From: Candidatus Nitrosopolaris nunavutensis
GTDB taxonomy: Archaea; Thermoproteota; Nitrososphaeria; Nitrososphaerales; Nitrososphaeraceae
NCBI GenBank assembly: GCA_002501855.1
Contig: DAOM01000145.1
Location: 1-5,592 of the forward strand
Direction of reading: 5' to 3'
Length of the DNA stretch: 5,592 nt
Shown: in pieces, positions 1 through 5,352 of the stretch
Layout of the letters: each line of letters begins with the position of its first letter
Numbering within the stretch: position 1 is the first letter of the stretch
The notes under the pieces: generated by a model
Told to the model about the DNA's origin: nothing
The model's input: the letters and a program-made list of their open reading frames with translations, nothing else
The model's database searches: none
Position numbers and translations under genes: made by a program

Positions 1-903
1 TTAGTTGTTGATCGAAGACAATCTCTAATTATAGAAACAAAGGATGATACAAAAGATAATTCTTACGACGCAGCGGGATTGGGGGCATACTCTGATAGCA
101 AGCCGATTGCCTTATCATATGCTTCAATCTTTGATAGTCTTTGGAAACAAAGAGAATTATATGAAAAATTAAATGGGACGTATGAGCAGCTAAAAATCAA
201 TAATAAAATGCAAAAAGAATTTATCAATGTAGCAGCTCATGAATTACGTACCCCTATACAACCAATACTTGGATTAACTGACGTCCTCCGTTCTGATAAA
301 ACAATGGATAGAGCAGCACAAGAAGAGTTACTGGATGTTATAGTTAGGAATGCAAAGAGGTTGCAGCAACTTGCCGACGACATTTTAGATGTTATAAAAA
401 TTGAAAGCCAATCATTGCCGCTAAAGAAAGAACTAATCAATCTAAATGACATAATATCAAATACGGTACAAGAAATTAAAGGTCATGACGTAAAAGTAGA
501 ACTAATATACAATCCTGAAGACCATAATATCATTTTTGTAGAAGCAGACAAAGCAAGATTAACTCAAGTTATTTCTAATCTAGTAAATAATGCTATTAAA
601 TTTACCAAGAAAGGTGGGGGAACGGTATCCATAGGTATAGAAGAAGAAAACAAACATGATAATGGTGCTCAAAAGCTTGTCGTTGTTACTGTCAAGGATA
701 CTGGTACAGGAATAGACCCTGAGATATTACCAAGACTATTTACAAAATTTGTGTCAAAATCATTTCAAGGGACAGGTTTAGGATTGTTTATTTCTAAAAG
801 TATTGTAGAAGAACATGGTGGTAAGATATGGGCTAAAAATAATTCTGATGGTAGAGGAGCAATATTCATGTTTAGTCTGCCAGTCACCAAAAACAACAGT
901 TGA
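1..903 (+). CDS. Sensor histidine kinase, soluble C-terminal part (5' end outside window)
   Basis: This is an ATP-dependent protein histidine kinase that should autophosphorylate and pass phosphate to a receiver, most simply the one encoded next. The frame is open from base 1, so the gene is truncated by the window edge; the TTG at 79 is not needed as a start. Residues are numbered from base 1. The first ~55 residues (VVDRRQSLIIE, then SIFDSLWKQ) resemble the end of a TrmB/PLD-like sensor domain, which is an inference. A coiled-coil-like linker leads to the H-box AAHELRTP with the phospho-acceptor His80. The HATPase domain shows the N-box NLVNNAIKF (N197), the G1 box DTGTG (D233, G235, G237), an LFTKF F-box-like stretch at 246-250 and the G2 box GTGLGL (257-262). 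All catalytic boxes are intact. There is no membrane segment in the visible part, so it is probably cytosolic. The style is typical of Nitrososphaeria, where such kinases are numerous. The input signal cannot be read from this fragment. Confidence 0.95.
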   Translation, partial: LVVDRRQSLIIETKDDTKDNSYDAAGLGAYSDSKPIALSYASIFDSLWKQRELYEKLNGTYEQLKINNKMQKEFINVAAHELRTPIQPILGLTDVLRSDKTMDRAAQEELLDVIVRNAKRLQQLADDILDVIKIESQSLPLKKELINLNDIISNTVQEIKGHDVKVELIYNPEDHNIIFVEADKARLTQVISNLVNNAIKFTKKGGGTVSIGIEEENKHDNGAQKLVVVTVKDTGTGIDPEILPRLFTKFVSKSFQGTGLGLFISKSIVEEHGGKIWAKNNSDGRGAIFMFSLPVTKNNS

Positions 904-948
904 GTTAGGAGATGGTCACCCATCAAGAACAATCAGAAAAGAAGAATA

Positions 949-1311
949 TTGTTAGTAGACGATGAACCGGATGTTATTATAGCACTAAAAACGGTCTTGG
1001 AGGAGAATAAATTCAAAGTAGATTCATTCATTGATCCAGTTTTAGCATTGAAGAATTTCAAAGCAGATTTGTATGACCTCTTAGTTTTTGACATTAAAAT
1101 GCCACAATTGAATGGCTTTGAGCTATATAGAGAAATAAGAAAGATAGACCCTACAATTAAGATCTGCTTCTTGACGGCTTTGAGTGAATTCCAGGAGTAT
1201 GATGAATTTAAAAAAGACGTATCTCCAAAATCTGGTGAAAGATATTTTATTGCAAAGCCAATTGATAATGAGACAATGCTAGAACGAGTAAATGAAATGA
1301 TAACAAGCTAA
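949..1311 (+). CDS. Stand-alone response regulator receiver domain (start uncertain)
   Basis: A CheY-like receiver that should accept phosphate from the kinase encoded just upstream. Numbered from the TTG at 949, it shows the acidic pair D4-D5, the phospho-acceptor Asp48 in VFDIKMP, the switch Thr76 in LTALSE and the conserved Lys103 in AKP. It ends at about 120 residues with no DNA-binding or enzymatic output domain. Single-domain receivers are common in thaumarchaea, so output is probably by protein-protein contact. The start is doubtful. TTG 949 clips the first beta strand, while the same frame is open back to the kinase stop at 901-903 and would give RRILLVDDE, but with no ATG, GTG or TTG. 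An ATG at 912 lies in another frame and reaches MVTHQEQSEKK before failing. Removing one A from the run at 937-940 would join it to the receiver. The annotated start is therefore a minimum. Confidence 0.9.
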   Translation: MLVDDEPDVIIALKTVLEENKFKVDSFIDPVLALKNFKADLYDLLVFDIKMPQLNGFELYREIRKIDPTIKICFLTALSEFQEYDEFKKDVSPKSGERYFIAKPIDNETMLERVNEMITS

Positions 1312-1504
1312 TGATTGAAAGGCGTCCTGGTAAAAACAATCTACTTCTACTGAGTGCAAGGCTGATTCAGTTTAATGGATTTCTCGTGTCTTTCTTAATT
1401 CCCAAGCTGAATTAACTGACCGCCATTGTGACATTTTATTTTTGACCCTGCACGTGATATCCATGAACTTCGTCTGTGTACATATCCCGTATTCAAATTC
1501 TTAA
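1312..1504 (+). other. Intergenic spacer with a T-rich possible terminator
   Basis: I see no coding sequence in this spacer. A T-rich run at about 1433-1444 on the + strand (TTTTATTTTTG) is the sort of oligo-T tract that ends archaeal transcripts and could close the kinase and receiver unit. An ATG at 1463 is in frame with the zinc-ribbon gene downstream but meets TAA at 1502 after 13 codons (MNFVCVHIPYSNS), so it cannot serve as that gene's start unless the stop is an error or a mutation. Confidence 0.4.
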
Positions 1505-1510
1505 AATAAT

Positions 1511-1798
1511 ATAAATTCTCCATCTCATACGACTACTGGAGGAAGGCAAAGGACCATAATTAATGATCGTCATAAAGCTGTCAGGCCAATTGAAAGCAAT
1601 GGCAATCGTTATTCTATAGGACAGAAGCGATGTCAAATATGTGAAATTTTCATAAAGTGGGATGGTTTGTGGTGTCCTTGCTGTGGATATAGATTGAGAA
1701 CCAAACCACGTAACCTGAAATACAAGGCTAAATTGCGAGCAAGGAAGGAGCTCCAAGAATCTAGAGTTCCAAAGATCATCCCTATTCATGTTTCGTAA
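1511..1798 (+). CDS. Small zinc-ribbon protein, CxxC/CPCC type, no canonical start
   Basis: The frame is open from 1505 to TAA at 1796-1798 and reads as a small basic zinc-binding protein. Numbered from ATA 1511, it has C41-x2-C44 (CQIC), then IKWDGLWCPCC with C55, C57 and C58, giving a CxxC-x10-CxxC ribbon plus one extra Cys. Before it comes NDRHKAVRPIESNG; after it comes RLRTKPRN and a lysine/arginine-rich tail. I recall closely similar small proteins in Nitrososphaeria genomes, where the role is unknown; nucleic-acid binding is a guess from the ribbon and the basic charge. No ATG, GTG or TTG precedes the ribbon after the in-frame stop at 1502. Possible starts are ATA 1511 (giving x-NSPSHTTTGG), ATA 1556 or ATT 1559. 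A purine-rich GGAGGAAGG lies at 1538-1546 but may simply encode Gly-Gly-Arg. The gene may use a non-AUG start, have lost its start, or contain a sequence error. The 114-codon frame on the opposite strand is a shadow. Confidence 0.7.
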   Translation: MNSPSHTTTGGRQRTIINDRHKAVRPIESNGNRYSIGQKRCQICEIFIKWDGLWCPCCGYRLRTKPRNLKYKAKLRARKELQESRVPKIIPIHVS

Positions 1799-1988
1799 TT
1801 GCTCATATATGGAAAATGCATACGATAAATTTATCAATAGTCAAAAGTTTTCAAAGACTACTTGAAGACTACTTCAGGTGAAGCGTCAATGACTATGCTT
1901 TTCCTTATTTCTATTGTTCCTTGTTGTTGTCCCTTCCCTTCTGTTTTTGACATTAAGTGATATTATGATAAAAAGCGGTATTTAAACA
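1799..1988 (+). other. Intergenic spacer: palindrome, 11-bp tandem repeat, pyrimidine tract
   Basis: There is no gene here. Three structures can be read. A perfect 12-bp palindrome GATAAATTTATC lies at 1824-1835. An 11-bp unit, AGACTACTTGA then AGACTACTTCA, is repeated once at 1855-1876. A strongly pyrimidine-rich + strand tract covers about 1897-1948 with several T runs, ending in CTGTTTTTG. The tract could be the terminator of the zinc-ribbon gene, since archaeal termination relies on U-rich RNA without a hairpin. The first two lie between a converging end and the next promoter and may be regulatory or chance. Confidence 0.4.
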
Positions 1989-1996
1989 TTTAAATA
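1989..1996 (+). promoter_or_regulatory. TATA box of the ArsR-type regulator gene
   Basis: TTTAAATA is centred about 26 bp before the ATG at 2019, the standard archaeal TATA-to-start distance, so the transcript would be leaderless or nearly so. A second similar box, TATTTAAA, lies 10 bp upstream at 1979-1986. The two overlap an AT-rich dyad (AAATATTT at 1992-1999), a natural place for self-regulation by the encoded repressor, which is an inference. Confidence 0.6.
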
Positions 1997-2018
1997 TTTC
2001 CTTAATTATAAAGATATT

Positions 2019-2342
2019 ATGGGTTCTCCATGGAAAGCACTATCAGATGATAGTAGAAGAGAAATGCTGCTTTTGCTCAAGAAGAGAGATATGATACCTA
2101 CTGAGATAGCTGAACACTTTAACTTTAGTTTGCCAGCTCTCTCATCTCACCTACGTATATTGAAAGACGCAGATTTGATAACGGAGAAAAAACAGGGAAA
2201 GAACAGGTTTTATTCATTGAATAGACATAGAACGTTGGAGTTAGTAGAATTTTTTGAGGATATGTATGACTATAATTTGAAGTCATTGAAAGAATACGTG
2301 GAAGGCAAGGAGAAGAAAAACAAGAAAACGGACATTCGATGA
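2019..2342 (+). CDS. ArsR-family winged-helix transcriptional regulator
   Basis: A single-domain winged helix-turn-helix DNA-binding protein of 107 residues, the usual ArsR/SmtB size. The opening SPWKALSDDSRREMLLLL (3-20) is the classic first helix of this family. Helix-turn-helix residues 26-53 contain PTEIAEHFNFSLPALSSHL followed by RILKDADLI, and the wing (54-68) reads TEKKQGKNRFYSLN. A C-terminal helix, probably for dimerisation, spans 72-95, followed by a lysine-rich tail. There is no cysteine, so the classic Cys-based metal sites of ArsR or SmtB are absent; the sequence is closer in style to SdpR-like autorepressors. The ATG start fits the TATA box 26 bp upstream. An ATG at 2339 overlaps the stop as ATGA, but the frame after it is only 19 codons long. 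No target gene is obvious nearby, so self-regulation or a distant target is possible. Confidence 0.9.
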   Translation: MGSPWKALSDDSRREMLLLLKKRDMIPTEIAEHFNFSLPALSSHLRILKDADLITEKKQGKNRFYSLNRHRTLELVEFFEDMYDYNLKSLKEYVEGKEKKNKKTDIR

Positions 2343-2398
2343 AAGCAATAAGAGAGAAGTATTCAGCCGTCATTCAATTTGTGCTCCCGTTAGAATGA
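2339..2398 (+). CDS. Possible micro-ORF coupled to the regulator (19 codons)
   Basis: ATG at 2339 overlaps the regulator stop TGA by the ATGA arrangement typical of translational coupling, and reads MKAIREKYSAVIQFVLPLE before TGA at 2396. It looks like a plausible amphipathic or membrane-touching start, either a real small peptide or the remnant of a second operon gene whose remainder has been lost. No family is recognised and chance is a serious alternative. Confidence 0.2.
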   Translation: MKAIREKYSAVIQFVLPLE

Positions 2399-2463
2399 CG
2401 AATCAGACGATGATGGGCAGCGACCTAAGGAACACACACCACAGATAATACGTGGATGTACAA

Positions 2464-2548
2464 CGAGATTTCTCGCTCTACCACAATAATCGCTAGTGAT
2501 AAAGCTAGGGATTGCTAGTGACTTTCTTTGACATATGTCAGTCCTAGG
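2464..2548. repeat. Cluster of short dyads and spaced GCTAG repeats
   Basis: Within 85 bp there is an inverted repeat CGAGA-TT-TCTCG (2464-2475) and three copies of GCTAG at 2492, 2504 and 2514, two of them as GCTAGTGA and the middle one as GCTAGGGA. A perfect 12-bp palindrome TGACATATGTCA (2529-2540) and the palindrome CCTAGG (2543-2548) follow. The 12- and 10-bp spacing of the GCTAG units is close to one DNA turn. This resembles a protein-binding region, but no neighbouring promoter is obvious and the function is unknown. Confidence 0.35.
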
Positions 2549-2549
2549 T

Positions 2550-2666
2550 ATTGCCAACCGACCGCGCAATTAGATACAAGAACCTATAAGATGCAATATT
2601 TGCGGCTGGTTCTTGATTTCGAAAAGGAATCGCCATTGCCAAAGCAGAAAATGGCACTGTGGCAAT
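2550..2666 (+). ncRNA. Candidate structured element: three consecutive hairpins
   Basis: Three inverted repeats follow one another in a patch that looks more GC-rich than its surroundings. The first is ATTGC/GCAAT (2550-2554 with 2567-2571). The second is an 8-bp perfect stem CAAGAACC/GGTTCTTG (2577-2584 with 2608-2615) that encloses a smaller GCAA-TAT-TTGC stem. The third is a 7-bp perfect stem ATTGCCA/TGGCAAT (2635-2641 with 2660-2666). No known RNA family is recognised and no promoter is clear. It could be a small RNA, a leader or chance pairing. Confidence 0.2.
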
Positions 2667-2692
2667 AACGGGCATTACTTCTAAGACAGGGT

Positions 2693-2863
2693 TTATGTTT
2701 CTTTCTTGGTATTTTCTGAAGGTTTTTGTCTTAAGGAGTAATTAGTCAGAAGTATTAGAACTCCTGCTATCACTACTGCATCGATTGGAGCAAGGTCTTA
2801 TCATCAAAAACCATTGATAGTTGATAATCGGCCATAACCTGCAATAAACTCGTTAGTTAGAAC
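2693..2863 (-). pseudogene. Possible degraded membrane-protein fragment
   Basis: Read on the - strand, one frame gives KIVLTNEFIAGYGRLSTINGF, three stops in a row, and then a 34-residue run containing PIDAVVIAGVLILLTNY followed by the polar tail SLRQKPSENTKKET and TAA at 2693-2695. The hydrophobic stretch flanked by a charged tail looks like the last transmembrane helix of a membrane protein. There is no start codon, and several stops interrupt the frame, so if it was ever a gene it is now broken. No family is recognised; chance is possible. Confidence 0.25.
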
Positions 2864-2903
2864 AATCTTCTAGACGTGAGTGGGTCAGAAGAACCAACCC
2901 CCT

Positions 2904-2924
2904 TACCAATAGAATTGGTATTTT
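2904..2924. other. Perfect 7-bp hairpin followed by four T
   Basis: TACCAAT-AGA-ATTGGTA (2904-2920) forms a perfect 7-bp stem with a three-base loop, followed on the + strand by TTTT. In form it resembles an intrinsic terminator, but there is no clear gene immediately upstream on the + strand for it to end. Confidence 0.3.
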
Positions 2925-2977
2925 GAAAAAGATTATGATGAGAATCATTCGTATTTTTGGTAATACGATACGGTATA

Positions 2978-3007
2978 AGATTCTGTAACAACATTCAGAT
3001 TCTGAAT
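2978..3007. repeat. AGATTCTG direct repeat and 15-bp inverted repeat
   Basis: AGATTCTG occurs at 2978-2985 and again at 2997-3004, a spacing of 19 bp. The second copy is part of a perfect inverted repeat ATTCAGA-T-TCTGAAT (2993-3007). A TATA-like TTTATAAT follows at 3010-3017. The arrangement is like an operator beside a promoter, but no convincing gene begins just downstream. Confidence 0.3.
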
Positions 3008-3206
3008 CCCTTTATAATTGAAATAAGGTTTGAGAGTCTCCACCTGGCAAGTCTAGTTCTGTCAGCACGTCCACTGGCCTCAACGGACCAGATTTTTCAA
3101 GCAATTATGGTAGTGATAGTGTAAGTTGTAGCTCGCATACTCCTTAATTTTATCTATTAGCCGTTGTTCTAACAGTCAAATTACGTAAACTAATGGAAAT
3201 AGATGG
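3008..3206. other. Gap before the PAC4-like gene, no intact gene seen
   Basis: A + strand frame of 37 codons (3034-3144, stop 3145) is rich in serine and threonine (ESPPGKSSSVSTSTGLNG at its start) but has no start codon and begins after a TGA. Another frame (2942-3121) is open for 60 codons with its first ATG only near its end. Neither has recognisable motifs. They may be chance or remains of an older surface-protein gene. Confidence 0.3.
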
Positions 3207-3214
3207 TTTAAATG
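3207..3214 (+). promoter_or_regulatory. Candidate TATA box for the PAC4-like and UbiD unit
   Basis: TTTAAATG, in the context GGTTTAAATGA, lies about 39 bp before the ATG at 3249, predicting a start of transcription near 3236 and a leader of roughly 13 nt. Confidence is moderate because AT-rich DNA gives such boxes easily. Confidence 0.4.
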
Positions 3215-3248
3215 ACCTAGAATCATGTATAGAGATTGATTCTTAGTA

Positions 3249-3644
3249 ATGCAAGATGAAGGATCCGATGCGTTCATCGCACGCAAGGTAAAAGCACCGA
3301 GTACTAGAATTTTTATTATAAAATTTTTATCTTTTCAGAACGGCTGTTTTATCGTAGTTGCTGAAGGTTCGAATCGGATTGGATCTTTGTATGTTTCTAT
3401 GACCTCTTCTAATAAAGTTAACACAGCAAAAGTTATTCCGAGCAAGTATGATTCTATGTTCATTAATACAATTTCGGAAAGGGTCTCTTCCATGATAAAT
3501 GGTATTTGTCTTGTTTGCATGCACAGCTTAAAGCAGTTGCATCTCGACGATATGAAAGCAATTATGGGAGAGATTATGAATTTGGTTGGGAAAGAAGATG
3601 TTGGGACCTACAACAAACAAAATGGAAACTTCACAGAAAAATAA
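3249..3644 (+). CDS. Uncharacterised 131-residue protein, possibly PAC4-like
   Basis: I do not recognise a named family with certainty. Residues 18-36 (STRIFIIKFLSFQNGCFIV) form beta-like strands. Then EGSNRIGSLYVSM (39-51) is followed by a variable loop, by SERVSSMINGICLVCMHS (76-93, helix then strand), and by a final helix LDDMKAIMGEIMNLV (99-113). This order, including the RIGSLYVSM strand, the ERV helix and a closing amphipathic helix, resembles the eukaryotic proteasome-assembly chaperone PSMG4/PAC4; I recall similar thaumarchaeal proteins but cannot verify them. If right, it would help assemble proteasome alpha rings. That is an inference from pattern only. The N-terminal ~15 and C-terminal ~18 residues are polar and probably disordered. 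The ATG at 3249 is the first start after the in-frame TGA at 3237. Its 3' end overlaps the next gene by 23 to 59 nt, depending on that gene's start, which suggests one transcript and coupled translation. Confidence 0.75.
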   Translation: MQDEGSDAFIARKVKAPSTRIFIIKFLSFQNGCFIVVAEGSNRIGSLYVSMTSSNKVNTAKVIPSKYDSMFINTISERVSSMINGICLVCMHSLKQLHLDDMKAIMGEIMNLVGKEDVGTYNKQNGNFTEK

Positions 3645-4977
3645 TGACTTACGCGCCTTCCTCCGTTTACTAGAAAAAGAAAAGGATCTCATTATAATAA
3701 AGAAATGCGTTGAGCCAAAATTTGAAATTGCTGCCATCGCGAGTAAGCTGGAGGGGGGACAGGCAATATTATTTGAAACAGTTAATCACAGCAGAATCAG
3801 AGTTGCATGTAACATTTTGGGTAGCCGAAGGAGATTTTCTCTTGCCATTGGGGCGAAAAAGGAAGAGTTAATTCATTCATACGTCACAGCGGCAATGACA
3901 CGAACAACCGAACCGAAAAAAATCTTCACTAAGGCCCCTTTTGAAGAGAATTCCAGCAACAATTTAGGAGACCTACCCATCGTTACGCATTTTGAAAAGG
4001 ATGCGGGCGCATATATAACATCCTCGGTTGTTTTTGCAAAAGATCAGGAAAGGGGAAACCAAAATGCTTCCACACATCGCCTACTATTGTTAGACGACAG
4101 ACATCTGGTAATTAGAATGGTTGAGGGTAGACACCTCCACAAGTGCTTTTCATTTGCCAAGGAGCATGGACAAGATCTCAAGGTCTCCATCGTAATAGGC
4201 GTGCATCCGGCAATTAGTATTGCATCAGCATATCAGGCAGCATACGGTGCAAATGAAATGTGTATCGCAAACTCATTGCTGCACCGAAAACTTACGGTTA
4301 CAAGGAGCAATTATTCCCAGCTTTTTATTCCAACTCTTAGCGAAATTGTACTAGAAGGCACCATCCTTACAGATAGGACGGAGGAGGAATGGATGGTAGA
4401 AGCGCTTAGAACCTATGATATAAAGCGGCGACAGCCGGTCTTCGAACTCGATAGGATAAAATTCAGAAATAATGCGATTTTGCATGATATTTTACCAGGC
4501 TATCCGGAACATCGACTATTGATGGGTTTGCCTGTGGAAGCAAAAATATTTGAAGGAGTTAAAAACGTGGTTCCCACAGCAATTGCAGTCCATCTTAGTG
4601 AAGGGGGCTGCACCTGGTTAAATGCAGTAATTCAAATCCGCAAGCGTCTTGAAGGTGAACCAAAAAATGCTATTCTGGCCGCATTTGCTTCCCACCCTTC
4701 TCTCAAGATGGGAATTGTGGTAGACGAAGACATAAACCCAGCCGATCCTATTGCTGTAGAATATGCGATCTGTACTAGATGTCAGGCAGATAAAGGATTT
4801 ATGATAGTTACAAATGCGAAGGGATCTAGTCTTGACCCATCGAGCGATCAGCAGAATTTGCTTACGACCAAGGTAGGAATTGATGCTACTGCCACTCTCC
4901 TTAAACCTAAGGAGAGATTCGAAGTTGCAAGAATTCCTGGAGAAGAAAACATCAAACTTTCAGATTATCTGTCGTAA
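3622..4977 (+). CDS. UbiD-family decarboxylase, divergent archaeal type
   Basis: A member of the UbiD family, enzymes that add or remove CO2 on unsaturated acids using prenylated FMN and a metal. Residues are numbered from ATG 3622. Family landmarks are NASTHR (N148, R153) and the RHL segment (H171), both expected at the metal/prFMN site. SEIVLEG (240-246) carries metal-site Glu241. EHRLLMGLP (296-304), SEGGCTW (326-332), DEDINPADP (368-376) and GSSLDPSS (401-408) follow. The length of 451 residues is normal. The canonical EGPF(V/G)(D/E) loop is missing: after SEIVLEG the sequence reads EEEWMVEALRTYD, keeping acids at 255 and 260 but losing Gly-Pro. The enzyme may therefore have an altered substrate or mechanism. 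Thaumarchaeal UbiD proteins with an intact loop are candidates for the anhydromevalonate-phosphate decarboxylase of the archaeal mevalonate pathway, and this looks like a paralogue. ATG 3622 is preferred for the smallest overlap with the upstream gene; ATG 3598 and TTG 3586 are in-frame alternatives. Confidence 0.92.
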   Translation: METSQKNNDLRAFLRLLEKEKDLIIIKKCVEPKFEIAAIASKLEGGQAILFETVNHSRIRVACNILGSRRRFSLAIGAKKEELIHSYVTAAMTRTTEPKKIFTKAPFEENSSNNLGDLPIVTHFEKDAGAYITSSVVFAKDQERGNQNASTHRLLLLDDRHLVIRMVEGRHLHKCFSFAKEHGQDLKVSIVIGVHPAISIASAYQAAYGANEMCIANSLLHRKLTVTRSNYSQLFIPTLSEIVLEGTILTDRTEEEWMVEALRTYDIKRRQPVFELDRIKFRNNAILHDILPGYPEHRLLMGLPVEAKIFEGVKNVVPTAIAVHLSEGGCTWLNAVIQIRKRLEGEPKNAILAAFASHPSLKMGIVVDEDINPADPIAVEYAICTRCQADKGFMIVTNAKGSSLDPSSDQQNLLTTKVGIDATATLLKPKERFEVARIPGEENIKLSDYLS

Positions 4978-5025
4978 GAAACGTCATAAGGAATGCGTGA
5001 TGTACCTACCGGTTTTATGTTAGAG

Positions 5026-5048
5026 TTTACTTTCTTATTTTTGTATTT
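5026..5048 (+). terminator. T-rich terminator after the UbiD gene
   Basis: A T-dominated tract (TTTACTTTCTTATTTTTGTATTTG) starts about 48 bp after the UbiD stop on the coding strand. Archaeal RNA polymerase ends transcription at such U-rich stretches without needing a hairpin. No strong stem precedes it. Confidence 0.5.
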
Positions 5049-5352
5049 GCATTGTAAATGATAGAATTAGATTTATTTTGCATCCTGACTTGCTTATCGC
5101 TATGATCGCCATTACATAATATCAGTACGTATAGGCCGTATAGAAAGTAGTATTTAACATCTTTTCCTCGCAGTCTGTAGGTTTTTATTTGATGAGTTAC
5201 CCAGTTATACATTCTAATATCAACGTCGCAGCATTAAATTTTCTTTAAATATAACAAGGCTTTGTCTTCAGAATATGGATGCAGAATTGTGATACTAAGA
5301 ATTTTCTTTTACATCGTTTGGCTACAAAGCTGAACACTATTATTTATTCACC
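5049..5352. other. Noncoding AT-rich stretch, one doubtful - strand frame
   Basis: No convincing gene is visible. A - strand frame of 61 codons (5212 down to 5027, beginning MYNWVTHQIKTYRLRGKDVK) has a TATA-like TATTTAAA on its own strand (5251-5244), about 26 bp before a plausible start of transcription near 5221. However, the protein has no motifs and covers the T-rich terminator of the UbiD gene. It may be chance. Confidence 0.3.

Noticed and set aside
237..452. 71-codon frame on the - strand
   Set aside because: It lies fully inside the histidine kinase, whose H-box is encoded here on the + strand; the - strand protein has no motifs.
1493..1837. 114-codon - strand frame with ATG
   Set aside because: It is antisense to the zinc-ribbon frame, which carries clear CxxC motifs and a recognisable family style; the - strand protein looks like a shadow.
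2125..2373. 82-codon - strand frame over the regulator
   Set aside because: It overlaps the helix-turn-helix coding region and shows no family features.
2591..2668. 25-codon frame MQYLRLVLDFEKESPLPKQ
   Set aside because: Short, with no promoter or motif, and overlapping the stem-loops at 2577-2666; probably chance.
2935..3005. Possible C/D box RNA: ATGATGA then CTGA 60 nt later
   Set aside because: No D' or C' boxes are visible, the terminal stem only pairs with an offset, and the length is larger than usual for archaeal C/D RNAs.
3193..3246. 17-codon frame MEIDGLNDLESCIEIDS before the PAC4-like gene
   Set aside because: It overlaps the likely TATA box of that gene, is very short and has no recognisable features.
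3366..3375. GGTTCGAATC, like a tRNA T-loop
   Set aside because: The flanking five bases do not pair as a T-stem, no acceptor or anticodon arms are found, and it is inside a coding frame.
3327..3737. Several - strand frames of 61-69 codons
   Set aside because: They are opposite the PAC4-like and UbiD genes, with no motifs and no promoter.
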